Below, one piece after another: positions 24,163 through 36,314 of a stretch of DNA of 64,000 bases. Both the position numbers and the translations under genes were made by a program. How positions within the stretch are numbered: the stretch's first letter is position 1; each line of letters starts with the position of its first letter. Under the pieces are notes generated by a model. It searched no databases, was not told where the DNA came from, and was given only the letters and a program-made list of their open reading frames with translations. The DNA is from Agarophyton chilense. Its lineage: Eukaryota; Rhodophyta; Florideophyceae; Gracilariales; Gracilariaceae. The stretch is taken from NCBI GenBank assembly GCA_030374765.1, contig JARGXX010000031.1, positions 558,001-622,000 on the forward strand. The letters run 5' to 3'.

Positions 24163-27100
24163 CTAGTGTGTCGTGGTGTGAGCCTTCTTTGGTTCCTGGC
24201 CATGATCTTCTAAATGTTGTGGTCGTTTCTTGTAGAGGTTCAGTCTTCGGGCATGAATTCCTTTGCGAGACACTCTCTTACCTGACGACACTAGTTGATA
24301 ACGCGGATGATTCGCCTTAATGACACGGCATGGCCCATAGAACCTTGTGACATAAGCAGGCCATTTGAAAGAAAGATTGAGTGCTTCTCCTTTCATCACT
24401 AGGACGAGATCTCCAACTGAGAACCTATGGCCGTAGCGAGAGTCATCTTTCCTAGTCGGCTGGCGAGCTACTCGCATCGCCCTACCGATTGTAGCGGCCT
24501 GAACTTCGATCCTTCGATGTTCTTCATGAGGAAAATTTACTAATGCACGAGGGTCACTGCGATGCATGCGTGGAGGACATCCATACATCAGTTGGAAGGG
24601 TGAGAATCCTTCCCTCAGTTGTCGGCTTCTATATCCAAACAGAACCTCGTGGAGTGCGTCGTCCCATTCCATATTATTTCCATGTACGATACTCTCAAGG
24701 GCGTTCTTGATAGTCCCAACCATTCGTTCTGCACGCCCATTCGACATCGGGGCGTAAGCAATACAGGCTTCAATTCAATGCCGTTCTTGGTCAAATATTC
24801 CTGAACGGACTTGGCTAGAAATGAAGTTGCATTGTCTGACACGATAGTTCGCGGGTATCCAAACGGACTCACGATCTCGCTTCTAATGAATTTGAGGACC
24901 TCCGTTGCCGTAGAGTATCTGGAGGCTACTGCTATAGGCCATCCAGTCAAGTGTTCTACTCCAATTAGCAGGAATCGGTTGCCACTCTTCGTCGGACAGT
25001 ACGGTCCAGCAAAGTCGATGGAGAAGGTGTGAAACACATCCGTAAGAGGAGTTCTTTGACCAGCGCGGTAAGATGGATTGGGTCCCATGAACTGGCATGC
25101 TTTGCAGCTTTTGACATATTCCACGATATCGGACACGACGTTTGGCCACCAGAATCTTTCACGGATAAATCTACGAGTGGTCCGCAAGTCCCAATGTCTT
25201 ATGTCATCGTGAAAGTTCTTCAGCAACCTAAGCCTTTCAATCACGGGTGGAACCCATCGAAGACCGGCACCGGTTCTTCGATACAACAACCCGTTCCACG
25301 CCATGAAATTCTTGCTACTTCTCTTCGTGGCTGCTACCATCTTAGGGTCACTTTCCTTCATCGGCATCATACTCAAATGTCGACCAATGTCCGCGTAGAA
25401 GTCTTCAATCTCCTCAAACGTGGTATCGGTCTCGACGGTTATGGTCGTGGCAACATCTTTTTCTTCTCTTTCAGTGTTTTGGGCAACGGAGTATCTAGAC
25501 AAGTAGTCGGCTGCCCTCTTCTTGGCTCCTGGTCTGTAGACAATCTCGAACTCATACTCAGCGAGAAAGTCCAACCACCTAGCCAGTCGGCCATGAACAT
25601 CCTTCTTCTTGAATGCATACCTGAGGGCTTGATGATCAGTGAGCAACTGAAAGGGCTGAGTTCCAAGGAGATACATCCTGTACTTTTTCAATGCGAAGAT
25701 AACTGCAAGCGCTTCTTGTTCACAGACTGCATACCTTCTTTCTGCCGCCTTCATCGTCTTACTGGCGTACTGTATCGGATGAAACATCCCATCCAATTTC
25801 TTCTGCGCGAGGACCGCTCCCAATGCAACGGAAGAGGCGTCGGTCTCAACACAAAAGGTACACTGAAGTCCGGGAATGCTAACACAGGCGGGCTGATAAG
25901 TTTTTGCTTAAGGGTATTGAAAGCTTCCAGCATCTCATCGGTGAAATTCAATTTGCGGTTGCTAGTTGTTGAAGCATGAAGTACAGCAGCCGTGTCGGCA
26001 AAGTGGGTGATGAATCGTCTGTAGTACCCAGCCAATCCTAAAAAGCTTCTGAGTTCAGTGGTATTGGAAGGGATCGGGGCCTGTTGAATAGCTTCAATCT
26101 TCTTTGTGTCAACGGCCACGCCGTTCTTATCCACTACGTGCCCCAGAAGTTCTATCTTTGGCTGAGCGAAATGACACTTGGATATCTTTAGCTTCAATCC
26201 ATGTGACGCTACAATTCTCAACACGTATTCAACATGTTCGACATGCTCTTCCAATGACTTGGAGAAGATCACTACGTCATCGATGTAAACGCGGGCGAAT
26301 GGTATCTTGCTGAGAATGGAGTCCATCATTCTTTGGAAGGTTGACGGGGCGTTCATCGGTCCAAAAGGCATGACTTCAAATTGAAACGTTCCCTGTCTGC
26401 AAATGAATGTCGTCATTTCCGTGCATTTGGGCGACATCCTTATCTGCCAATACCCAGAGAAAAGGTCCAAGGTGGTGAAAAATGAACAACCTCCCAACTC
26501 GTCGAATATCTGCTCCATGTGCGGGAGAGGCCAGCAGTCAGCTTTCATCTCATTATTCAACGGTCTGTAGTCAATGCAAAACCTTGGTCTGCCATCCTTC
26601 TTTGTATCTATGACCACAGGAAAGGATCAGGGGGAAGTGCACGGCTTGATTATGGCGGCTTTTAGCATCTTGTCCACTTCCTCTCGAACAACTTGGTCAT
26701 ATCTGGGCGGGAGTTTCATAACTCTTGAATGGAGCGGGGCATCACATGTCACTGTGAACTCGTGTATGACAGGAACATTGGTCGGTCTGAGATCATACAA
26801 AGACCATGCTACAACATCGAGGCTTCCCAGAATGGAACGGATCCGGTCTTGTACCTCATTAGGCAAATGGACAAGTCTTTCAACAATCAATTCTTCCTGA
26901 CTCGCATCCGGCGCAGAGTTCTCGATGACAGTCGAGCTCTCATCTCGTTTCATTTTCGTGGGCATTTGCCATGAATACCCATCTTCGGATTGTGGGCACA
27001 CAATGTCACCCTGACTCATGCAACCAGCCACACATATTTTCGCGGACTTTTCCCAATTTATGTCGAGGTTCGTATCACCTCGGCCAATTTTTGCTTCCGA

Positions 27101-28978
27101 ATCTTCCCCCTTCTGTTGATGCAATCTTTCGCCAGTTTCTGCGGGTGGTCTGTTCGGATCCTTGTCTTCTCCACCCACGGAGAGCGGGGGCCGACTCGTA
27201 TTCTCTTCAGGTGGTAGTTCTTCTTCAAATGAGATCACATAATGACCATCGTCATCTTCCTCAATCATTCCAGTACGATTAAAAGGAAAGCTGTGAGCTC
27301 CCAAGTGAGGCGGATGAGCAGGTAGGGGAACAGGGTATCGAATCCGGATACGAACCTCCAGAAAATCGTCTATTGGTTCTCCTCCCTCTTTTGGCAGCAA
27401 TTGAACCTCATCCTTAATCGGGATAATAAGGATGGGATCACGGTAAAGGGGGGTCTCGGACATCTGCATTTCTTCAGGAGAGGAATGGGCACTAACGTTC
27501 TCTTGGTCGGCATCGTCCATCAAGACGAGGCCCACCGTGTCTCTCGGCTGAACGCTAGTGTCCGTAGAAGAACTCTGAAACGATGACGGGTTCGGGCCTT
27601 CAAGGGCTAGCTCACCACCACCCTTGCGTTCTGCTGTTGCTACAGGTGGCGCGTAAGACAAGTCTTCATCTCCAATCTCCGGGATAGGCCATCCGGCTTC
27701 AAACCGAACAATCTGTTCTCCCTGGTCGTCAAGCTCTAAGACGCCCATATTTCCATATGGTAGATCTCCAGTTTCAGCATGTATCGGGTCACCTGGAAAC
27801 AATTCGGGGTAACGGCGATAGACCCTAAAAATGAGGCTATCTGGGTTCCCATCAATGTCTTCGGGATGCAGAAGAACAACGTCATTTCTTACTGGAAGAA
27901 TGAAATGAGGATCAGGTAGAGGAGAACCATCAGAAATTTCATCGTCCGTCTGCTCATCCAAGGCTTCTTGCACTTGTACTTGCTCAGCGACGGCCTGTTC
28001 TATCTGCTCCAGCTCGACAGAAGGCAAGGCGGGCTCGTCTTCTAATTTCCAAGTTGGACAAAAACTCTCAATCTCGGCCATGTCTAAGGAACGAACTGTA
28101 GCCAAATCATGCCAGCAAGTAATTTCTTCTGCTGCGTCATAGTCTGGGAGTCTGCTCAGAAATTCCCTGCTCCAAGAAGGTGGAGAACCGCTGTCTTGAA
28201 TGGTCGCCAACGCGTAAGCTGAAGTACTAAGATTCTTCTTCTTATCGTGAATGGGTTCCTCTTCTTCCTCGGTGCTGCTATCAGAAATCAAAGCATCAGT
28301 GTCGGAAGTGAAGTCTGCACTATCTGTAGATGACAGTTCATCGAACAAATCGGCTCCGGGCCGATGGTAGTCCAGCGGCAAAGTCGTGGCCTCGTCATCG
28401 AACTTCATCGATACTTGTTGCATTCCAAGGTCAAGACAAGCTTGTACTGCTTCTAACGTGGGGCATCCAACAATCAAATGAAAGGGAGGATTTTCGACCA
28501 CCAAAAAGTCCAAAGGTACTCGTAGAGAACCAAACTCAATCGGCACGTTCTTCAATCCACCACGAACCAACGACTTTTTCCCGTCTGCTACCACTATTCT
28601 TCTATTAGAAGGCCTCATCTCTAGAGACAGTCTGTGACACAACGCAACGGACATCAGATTGGGTATGGCCCCTGAGTCCAACAAGGCCTGAGCCTTGGTT
28701 CCATGCACGGAGACATTGACAACCTTCAAAGACGGGGGCAAGGCCTGCGCGTCGGCGTAATTGATTCTTCGCCCGGAAAAGCTTCCAGCTAGTATGCGAC
28801 GAAGGTCTTTCTTTGCTTGCTCAGCGTCTCCACGAGCTAACTGACCAAAGGTTAATCCTGAAGGAGCCTTTGCTAGCTCCTCATAAGCATTGTATTTCGC
28901 GATATGTTCCTGAATTTTGACTTTCTTCGACCTGGCTTTCGTCGTCTTCGAAGAGGTTTTTCGAGCTTTCGAGGAAGC
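24163..28978 (-). pseudogene. Element D pol (PR-RT-RNase H-IN), broken
   Basis: Pol continues in the gag frame after a TGA (28979-28981). A protease motif LLDSGAIPN lies at about 28680, followed by a long acidic linker. RT spans about 26750-25950, with TLDLFSGYWQI and active site RVYIDDVVIF (26276-26287). RNase H follows (LLTDHQALRYAF, near 25640). Integrase is at 25450-24163, with a zinc site (RHWDLRTTRRF, then CKACQ), Asp in SIDFAGP, Asp in IVSDNATS and Glu in NGRAERMVG. There is no chromodomain; the protein ends about 150 residues after the core in a basic tail. Lesions are a TGA at 26627 replacing the Trp expected in SPWS, a one-base deletion near 25840 and a frameshift near 24750. All catalytic residues I could check are intact. 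Confidence 0.88.
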
Positions 28979-30124
28979 TCAAGGGGCACTTCTTCCAGTT
29001 GGTGTCACTCCTTTGGTAACCTGGCTTTCGGGAAACATCACCGGTGAAATACCAGAGAGGGGAGCAGTCTTTTGCTGCTTTGGGAGCAAAGCTCCCTGCG
29101 CATCTCTTTTCGTCTTTGCCACCAGTTCCTCTTCGTCGGAGGAGTCATTGACGACAACCGAAACGTGATTCGTCTCATTCTTTTCTGCAGGACGATCATT
29201 CTTCAGAGCCTCTTCACGAGCGGGCTCTGATTTGGGCTGGGCGAATGAAACCCTCTTAAACGCTTCGTCAACCAGTTTCTTCCAAAAAGTTTCCGAAGAG
29301 TGTACTACCCCTCCACACGAACTGCAGCGCGTGTTTCGGTGGGGATTCGTCGGACACCTATTCGCGTAATGCCCCGGTTGCTGACAGAATGTGCACAATC
29401 TTTCTCCTGCTGACTCCGAGCGTGCGCCACCTGATTGGGTTTTCTTCATCATCAGATGGAGCTCCGCCATCTCTTCGGCAAGCTTCTCAACCTTATCTTC
29501 AAGTGGGGCCAATGTGGGAAGTTCACTTTTACTCGGCCTTTGTAGGACCTTCTTTGCTGCCGCCAGGGCGCTCAAAGCACCATAGGACCCTAGAGCTTTC
29601 TTTCCACCAACGAAATCTTTGACTAACGCCTTCAATGCTTGATAGTCATTTGCACCTCGGAAAATAACAAACTGGGCCAGGTCCGCATATTCCATTACAG
29701 CGTTTCGAAGCAACCCGAACTTGGCTTCGGGATTGAAACTTGCCTGTTCGAAGAGCGAGTCCATCTTCTTCAAAGACCCGAGGAGGTCAGCATACTCTAA
29801 ACGTGCTGAAACCGCCCGACGGATTCTTTCCGCCGGTTCTTCGACAGAGCCGAAACGCTCAATGACAGCGGACTTCACTTGAGCATAATCTTTCGCTTTT
29901 TCCGAAAGCGTACCATCAACAGCATAATTATCATAGTGGAAATTGAAGGCTTCACCCTCAAGATAGCCTAACAGCTTGATAGCCTTTTCACCTCCCTCGG
30001 TGCCAGCTGCCGCAACATTCGCAAAGTAGAATAGAAACTTCCTGATATCAACGTTGGAGCCATCAAAAGAAGAAACAGACTCACGCGGGACGGAGCCCTG
30101 CTGGGGGTACAATGTAGACGCCAT
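28979..30124 (-). CDS. Element D gag polyprotein
   Basis: The intact frame is about 381 codons from the ATG at 30124; the frame is open further upstream into the LTR. The N-terminal half is helical and capsid-like (RKFLFYFANVAAAGTEGGEK, LLGYLEGEAFNFHYDNY). A coiled-coil-like segment near residue 250 precedes a zinc knuckle, CTFCQQPGHYANRC (CX2CX4HX4C), and a second CSSC pair. It would form the particle that packages element RNA. Its start codon and first residues lie inside the 5' LTR. It ends at a TGA after which the same frame stays open into protease, so pol could be made by stop-codon readthrough. Confidence 0.85.
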   Translation of the reverse strand: MASTLYPQQGSVPRESVSSFDGSNVDIRKFLFYFANVAAAGTEGGEKAIKLLGYLEGEAFNFHYDNYAVDGTLSEKAKDYAQVKSAVIERFGSVEEPAERIRRAVSARLEYADLLGSLKKMDSLFEQASFNPEAKFGLLRNAVMEYADLAQFVIFRGANDYQALKALVKDFVGGKKALGSYGALSALAAAKKVLQRPSKSELPTLAPLEDKVEKLAEEMAELHLMMKKTQSGGARSESAGERLCTFCQQPGHYANRCPTNPHRNTRCSSCGGVVHSSETFWKKLVDEAFKRVSFAQPKSEPAREEALKNDRPAEKNETNHVSVVVNDSSDEEELVAKTKRDAQGALLPKQQKTAPLSGISPVMFPESQVTKGVTPTGRSAP

Positions 30125-31537
30125 TTTCTGGGCTGCTAATGGCGCGGGTGGTGACAGACCAGGTAGAACGAAATGCCAGGGGGTACCAGTCTTCAACCGT
30201 AGACAAAACGACAGAGGCCGGCGAAAATGGCCAACCAGTAAAGGCCCAGGGAGCACTAACAAACGATACAACCACTCCGAAGAACACCTACAAGCGCCCG
30301 CAAGCCACTGCAGGGATGCACTCGTAGTGGGGAAAGGTTGATGCTAAAGACGGCGGGAGACCAAGCCGCCAAGGAAAGTGAAAGGGGGAAGCAGGGCAGA
30401 GAGAGAAACGGTTGATGGCAAAAGAGGCCCGGACAGGGCTGAGAGAAGCGAGGGTGCCCTAGGAGCTTCCCGGGGAAAAGTGGTCTCCCCCCGCAGAGTT
30501 GGCGCCGAAGCGCTCGGCTCGGGGGGTTTATATAGACGATCAGAATACTGCATAAACTCCACTCATGCATAAGACAAAGCCCAAAAGCTACACCCGTAGC
30601 CTTGAATTCGGGACGTCTTCTAGTAGACCTACCTAGGAAAGGCTCTGTCTATTCTGATGACGTCTATATAATACGTGGTTGGAATCTGGAATCACCAGCT
30701 CCACCGTTTCATCCAAACATGAATCCTACAACCTTGATTCGAGAGATGACCTGACGACGATTCCGACTCATCCAGCCGCGAGCCGGTATACGCGCCGGTG
30801 TTGGACCTTGAAGGCGAAGAATTGGACGGTGAAGTGGACCAGAGCGTCACCCATGCGTCCGTGGAAGCGGTCATAGACTAGTTCCAACTGGTCGTGGACG
30901 ACGATATGGATGGCCACCCTCAACCTGACAACGCGATCGAAGTCGACGCAGTGCGTTGCGGCGACGCAGCCTGCTTGGGCGACGCAGCGCGGTTGGGCAG
31001 ACGACGCTGTGAGAGGGACGGAGGCGGTGGAGGCGAAGGCCGCGAAGGCGGAGGCCATGGAGGCGGACAACAAAGAGGCGGAAGAGGCTGTTGGGGCGCA
31101 GACTAGGGAGAGGGTTCATGCGCGCTGCGACGGCAGAGCGACGATGGGGCGCTTAACGAAGCGCGGCAGGATGGTGATGCGGGCGCAATGGCGCCCGAAA
31201 GCTGCGACGACAGCGAGGAGCCAGACGGTGCTAGGGGGCGGCGGCGGCCGAGGACGAAGGGGCAAACGGAGGAAGACGGAGATGGCGCCGCGGACGGTCG
31301 CGGCGCCTTCTTGGGTGATGGAGACCGGTAAGGGCGTCTGGCCGGTTTTGGAATGGGGTGGTGTGTTTTGAAGCGAATCTCAATCTCGAGATTCGCTTCC
31401 ACTTCCACCATCCCAACTGGCCGTTCCACACCAACCAATCATCGGTATGGAAGTCCCAGGTGCAGGGACAGGGGGATTGCTCCGGTCCACAGGACATGTA
31501 CCGGGAGACATCCCCCTGTCCTTGCAGGGCGGTTACA
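30113..31537 (-). repeat. Element D 5' LTR (1.4 kb)
   Basis: This is the direct repeat of 22691-24113 with the same TGTAACC...TCTACA ends on the minus strand. The minus-strand TATA box (30527-30534) lies about 400 bp upstream of the gag ATG and is the likely element promoter. A divergent TATA box on the plus strand is at 30665-30672. The LTR end overlaps the first four gag codons. Confidence 0.92.
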
Positions 31538-31542
31538 CAATT
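31538..31542. repeat. Target-site duplication of element D, right
   Basis: CAATT directly follows the right end of the LTR and matches 22686-22690. Confidence 0.85.
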
Positions 31543-31849
31543 GATGATTGGTGCGTAAGCTAGGACAGTTTAGCACTTGATTCATTTCTATTTTGTTAAA
31601 GATGTGAGTGAATGAGAGGTGAAAAAAGGAAAATAATCCGAAAATACGATAAGAGATAACCCATAAGAAGAGATGGTCCTCTTCTCCATGAAATTTAACG
31701 CGATTTTTTTTTTGTGGGCACAGCAATCGGCCAATCAGTGAGATGCTTCAAACAGAACAAGAACAAGCGATGCGAGGTCATGCTCTTTTAGAATAGACCT
31801 GCAAATTCAAATGAAAACATATAAAGAAAATTAAGAAATCGGTATGTGA
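31543..31849. other. Spacer between elements D and E
   Basis: AT-rich DNA with no coding signal. It may contain the eroded downstream part of element E's integrase, which fades out near 31850. Confidence 0.35.
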
Positions 31850-34070
31850 ATGTTGCTGTAATACCGTGAAAGTTTGGCCATTCTTCGACAAATATCACAA
31901 TTCTTCATGGAATCACCGACTTATCGGTACTCGTTTTACAACGCAAGCATTCTTTAAATGAACGTTTTAGCAGCGATCACATCCGAGTGTCCAATTAAAT
32001 CGTGAAATGACCTCAGAATATTCTTTCTCTGAGCAAGATCTGGTACAACCCGTACGCCATTCGTAGATCTCCGAGATAGTTTTCCTTCCAAAATCAAGAA
32101 CTCTTTTACGTTGCGTTTTATGATTTGGGGAAAAGAGACCTTATGTTCATTCATCCGCAACATACAAACGTAGCGGGACATTTTTGCGTCAAACAATTTA
32201 AGCCATGAAAACTGGTCAGCGTGTGTAGCAAGACAATCGAGATGACTTTGGTCTTCATAAAACTTCACTTGTTCATGATAATCAATTCTTGAAGGAAAAT
32301 ATGCTGCAACATTGTTTTTTCTAGCGATATGGACCATTACGAAGACATAATCAGATTGAAAGTCAATCCATCGAGCTACACGTCCACGTATATTAGTTCT
32401 TTTGCAATTATATCGATGGGCCATATGATTTGTAACAATATGAAAGGAATGCATGATGACAGATACACCTTAAACTTCTTTAGCCCAAATATGACTTCAA
32501 AAGCTTCTTGTTCACTATCAGTATATATTTTTTGCCGCACTTATCGTACAACTTACAAATTGACATTGGAGAATGTTAAAACATTCCATTTCTATGCGAA
32601 AATGCGTCCCTCAACGAAACACTTGAAACATATCTTTCGACAACGAAATGTTTTTCGTATTCCGGATATGATAACACTGGTAGTTAAAGTGTCTGTGCTG
32701 TCACTTAATGAAAAGAAAATTTTTAGAATATCTTTTTTCCACTTCAGATTTTGGTTACCGGATGTATCACCATAAAGCACAGCTTACGTTTTAGCGAAGT
32801 ATTTCATGAGACGATGCTAGTACCCAGCCAGACCTAAAAATCACTTGTGTTTAGTGTTTAATAAAGATGTTGGTGTTTTTTGTATCCTTTCAATCTTTTC
32901 TTGATCCCCGAAATCACTGCCATCGTCAATAATGTTACCGAGTATCGATAATATCAAAAGAGCAAAGAAACACTTCGATAAATTCAACTTATGATAATGC
33001 CTTCTAATACGTTCCGAAGTGAGTTCGATATGCTTCACATACTTTCCAAGACTTCTCGGGAAAATGAAACCGTCATCAATATGGACTCGAATGAAGGAGA
33101 GAGCACGACGTACCAAAAACATGAAACGCTAAACAGTTCAAAAGGTATTCATAAGGGCGAATGGAATAATTTTAAACATGAAATTTCCGTATCTATATAT
33201 AGATGTAGTCATCTTTTTGCATTCTCGTGAAAGTCTCCTTTTCCAGTACCCAGAGAAAAAATCTAGCGTGTTGAAGAGATGGCATCTTTATAAGTCATCA
33301 AAGATCTCCTCCATAAGAGGAAGTGGCCAACGATCAGCTTTCATACCCCTGTTCCGTTCGAGGTAGTCCACAAAGAATCTGGGACTTTCATCTCTTTTGG
33401 TTGCAAAAACGACTGGAAAGGGCCATGCTCATTCAGAAGGGGCAATGATACTAGAATCAATTAGTAGGTCGATCTCTTTCCGTATGAACTCGTTATGCTC
33501 CAGAGACATTCTTATAGCTCTGGAATATATCTTGTGGGTCTTGATTTCAAAGAAATGTGATATAGGAACTCCAGAAAAACGGAGAGACATCACTATCCAT
33601 ACGACTACGTTACCTTCCATCAAATACAAAATAGTACCTCTTTTTAGTGCAATTGGTACATGATACCGTTTGTAAAACAAAAGATCCTCCTGTGGATTAG
33701 AGCTAAGCATATTCTTTTCTGGTTTCACTATGACTTTTTCGTTCTCTGTAAGAGCCAGAACCTGTTCATCGATTTCACGGCCAGAGTCTTCCAAAGGAGC
33801 ATCAAAAACCAACGCAAAATCATCTCGGTCAGTTTCGAAGTCTTCTTCTTCTGAATCCTTAACACTGATATGTTTACAACCAAGTATTGCTCTAAAAAAA
33901 CTGGTATATATTGGAGAGCCTTTTTGTAAAAACAGCTATCGCCATTAGAGGTAGTGATCCATATTGAAGTTTTCATAGGATCCAAAGAGAGTTTTGGCGA
34001 TAAGAATTTTGATATTAGTCCAAGAGCAGCGCCATAATCGAGTAAGTCTTTACTTCTTATTCTCAAGATA
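31850..34070 (-). pseudogene. Element E: decayed Ty3/gypsy pol, minus strand
   Basis: The order on the minus strand is protease-like LLDYGAALGLISKFLS (near 34040; Tyr replaces the Thr/Ser of the D-T/S-G motif), RT N-terminus (THKIYSRAIRMSLEHNEF, 33480-33580), RT core fragments (33200-33420), RT active site VHIDDGFIF with a KLNLSKCFF helix (32841-33122), RNase H (TNHMAHRY, GRVARWIDFQSDYVF) and integrase zinc site (GHSDVIAAKTFI, then NCDICRRM near 31880). The frame shifts several times. The sequence most resembles element D among the elements here and probably belongs to the same lineage, but it is far older. It fades out after the zinc site, and no LTRs were found. Confidence 0.75.
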
Positions 34071-35339
34071 CTAACAGGAGAAGCTTTTAGAAGTCTTTAA
34101 TGTTTGTTTTTAGGTCCAACAAAAGGCCGAAGAACAGCGTTCTGGCGACTGAGAAGCCTTCAGATTTATATTTAAAAGTTTCAGGCATCTCCACGAATCA
34201 ACAAGCGAAACGTGAGCGCTGAAGGCACGTTTGTCGTCTCCGAAATTTCATTATACTTGCGTGGTCTGGTATGCTCTCTTGTTTCCATTCTTTTGGTTCC
34301 TGCTTTCTTGGCTTTTTCTGACCAATCTGATAATGACGAAGTCTTTCGTCACGAGGTGGTTTAAAACAAAACGGGATGGTACTTCTGCCATCCAAACGTC
34401 GTTCTTTTGTTAAAGCTTTACCGCTGACGGTTCTTTTTTCCATACCCAGATTTACGGCCGTACGCTGATTCTCTGTTACACTTCAAAAAGGCTCAAACCC
34501 GCTTCTTTTCTTATGTGCACAACCTCTCCTTTCTCCTGAGCTGTTTAATAGTCTCCGAGCTTCTTGGGGCCGAACCTTATACCAACAGGTCATCTCGCTG
34601 TTTCCCATCGGGCCATAAGTTGCATCTCTTATCGCAATGCGGATTTGGGTCCTATCGGGAGGAGACATTTACAGGCTTTCTGCAGTATGAACGAGTAGTG
34701 CCCTGCATTTTTTGTTGCTCTGATAGAGATGACGCTTTTTATGACTTATGATCATCTCCTGACAAGGAATGGCTTTAAATACGGGTATGGCGTGTAATTT
34801 GGACCGGGAATAGTGTCCTTCTAATTACGGGATATTGTATATAATTTAGTATCTATTTGGGTAGGCGCCCAGTACCAGCTGTGGCTCAGCCCATTTGTGG
34901 GAATCTAGATATTTATAGGAATTTCCACACAGCCATTTAGTAGTACAGTTCTTAGTAGAGGCATGCTCACGCTTGACTTCCACTTTTTAAAGTCGAACCG
35001 TGTTCGGCATTCACTTGGTTCGCTTGGGCGACAACTTTATATCCTTCTTTGAGAAACTTCCATGACTACGGCTTGTTATCCAACAGATCCCATCCAGGAG
35101 AGCAATGCGGTGTATACCAACTATTGGTTATTAAATTTTTGTTTTTTATTATGTATTATGTGTCTTTCACAGACTAGGGACAACCTCCGCCCCAGTATTC
35201 GGTATTCTTCTGTTTGTTCTATTCCTCGACCGTTAACGCAATCCCCCGGCCTATGTTCCTTCAGATCTATGCCCCTTGTCTCTTTCGGTCACTGGATATA
35301 CCGCCACCGGTTCACTCACTGTACGCCTCGGTACCGGTA
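34071..35339. other. Unassigned stretch between elements E and F
   Basis: The minus-strand frames at 34198-34443 and 34483-34668 are basic and could be the eroded gag-protease linker of E; I recognise no zinc knuckle. From about 34860 to 35060 the sequence is LTR-like in composition, but no repeat partner is present. The start of element F (RT and upstream) is missing or unrecognisable here. Confidence 0.35.
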
Positions 35340-35567
35340 CACCGCCGCCATCCTTGCACACCTTGCTAGCCTCTTCTTTCAATCTCGTAGGTTTACTGTG
35401 CCCTTTTTCAGACCCATCTGGACGGTCAGAGGAAACCATTCGGTTACTGGTAATGAACGCTGAACGCTGCAGAGAAGAATTTTTCGGTATCAGAAAAGGA
35501 ATGCCTTGCGGTAGTGTGGGCGCTGACTACTTTACGACCCTATTTTCAGGGAGAAACGTGTACGTTT
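35340..35567 (+). pseudogene. Element F RNase H, left part
   Basis: The plus strand reads AAILAHL (as in SPPILAL before RNase H), then ALFQTHLDGQRKPFGYW, two stops, and [20 protein letters not shown] then LRPYFQGE. This is a gypsy RNase H domain that breaks off at about 35567. The rest of the domain (TIHTDHSSIRWLL) resumes at 40131 on the same strand. The two parts join in the expected order, so a 4.56-kb insertion splits the domain. Confidence 0.82.
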
Positions 35568-35814
35568 GTGTTCTCGGAATGATAGATAAGTGTGCTAGAT
35601 AGCTAGTTTTGTAAATAAAAAGCCAAAAAATCTAAGAATTTTGCAGATTGCGCTAGTTCGGCACCTGAAAAAAAATTCTGGAAATAAGAACTCCATGCAT
35701 CTTAGTGTTTTGACCATTTAATGCAGTTTAATCTGCATTTGCAGTTTACTGGTCACTTTTGACCGCTCTAGGTGGAGATCCATACCAAGGCAGTCGTCAG
35801 TACCTTCTACCTGC

Positions 35815-36261
35815 TTACTGGCCCTTTTGCTTCCTAGGCTCCAGCGTTCCACCTGGAGGGTATTTGAGGTTGAAGAAGTCCACCACCGCATTCTCAACCT
35901 CGTCCACCTCCCCACTCCTCAAGTTCCTCACACCCGGCTGCCCCACCACACACACATTCCCACCCTTCTTCTCCACATCCTTACCAACCCTCCTCTGCTT
36001 CAGCCGACTCTCTCCAACTCCTCCCCCTTTCCATTCCTCTCTCCCCTTCTTCATCGCAGCCGGCTCCCCGCGTCTCCCTGACGTCACCGGCCACCCTTTC
36101 GCTCTCCCCATCTCCTCTCTCACCTTTTTCAACACCTTCCGCGCACCCCAAATCTCCCCCACCCCTTCCATGTGCACTTCCAACACCTTCACACGCCTCT
36201 TCAGTTCCTCATTCGCCCTCCACAGCTTCCCCATCTCCAGCCCTATCGAGTCGCAGCACAC
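35815..36261 (-). CDS. Unknown basic coiled-coil protein in the transposon
   Basis: An open frame of about 148 codons whose nominal start is GTG at 36261; the true start is unknown. The N-terminus (residues about 8-45) has a heptad pattern compatible with a coiled coil (LWRANEELKRRVKVLEVHM). The middle is Lys/Arg/Gly-rich and the end has VENAVVDFFNLKYP. No family is recognised. Its strand is the same as the transposase at 38012-39724, and it lies downstream of it, beyond the hairpin array. It could be a second transposon protein or a fragment of one. The opposite strand is C-rich and of low complexity, which inflates frame length. Confidence 0.35.
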   Translation of the reverse strand: MCCDSIGLEMGKLWRANEELKRRVKVLEVHMEGVGEIWGARKVLKKVREEMGRAKGWPVTSGRRGEPAAMKKGREEWKGGGVGESRLKQRRVGKDVEKKGGNVCVVGQPGVRNLRSGEVDEVENAVVDFFNLKYPPGGTLEPRKQKGQ

Positions 36262-36314
36262 CCCTGGCGGCCCACAAATGGCCCGAATGGTGTCCCTAAA
36301 ACATGTTGGTGAAT

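Noticed and set aside
35062-35463. 133-codon plus-strand frame
   Set aside because: It is out of frame with the RNase H homology in the same interval, so it is a shadow of decayed pol.
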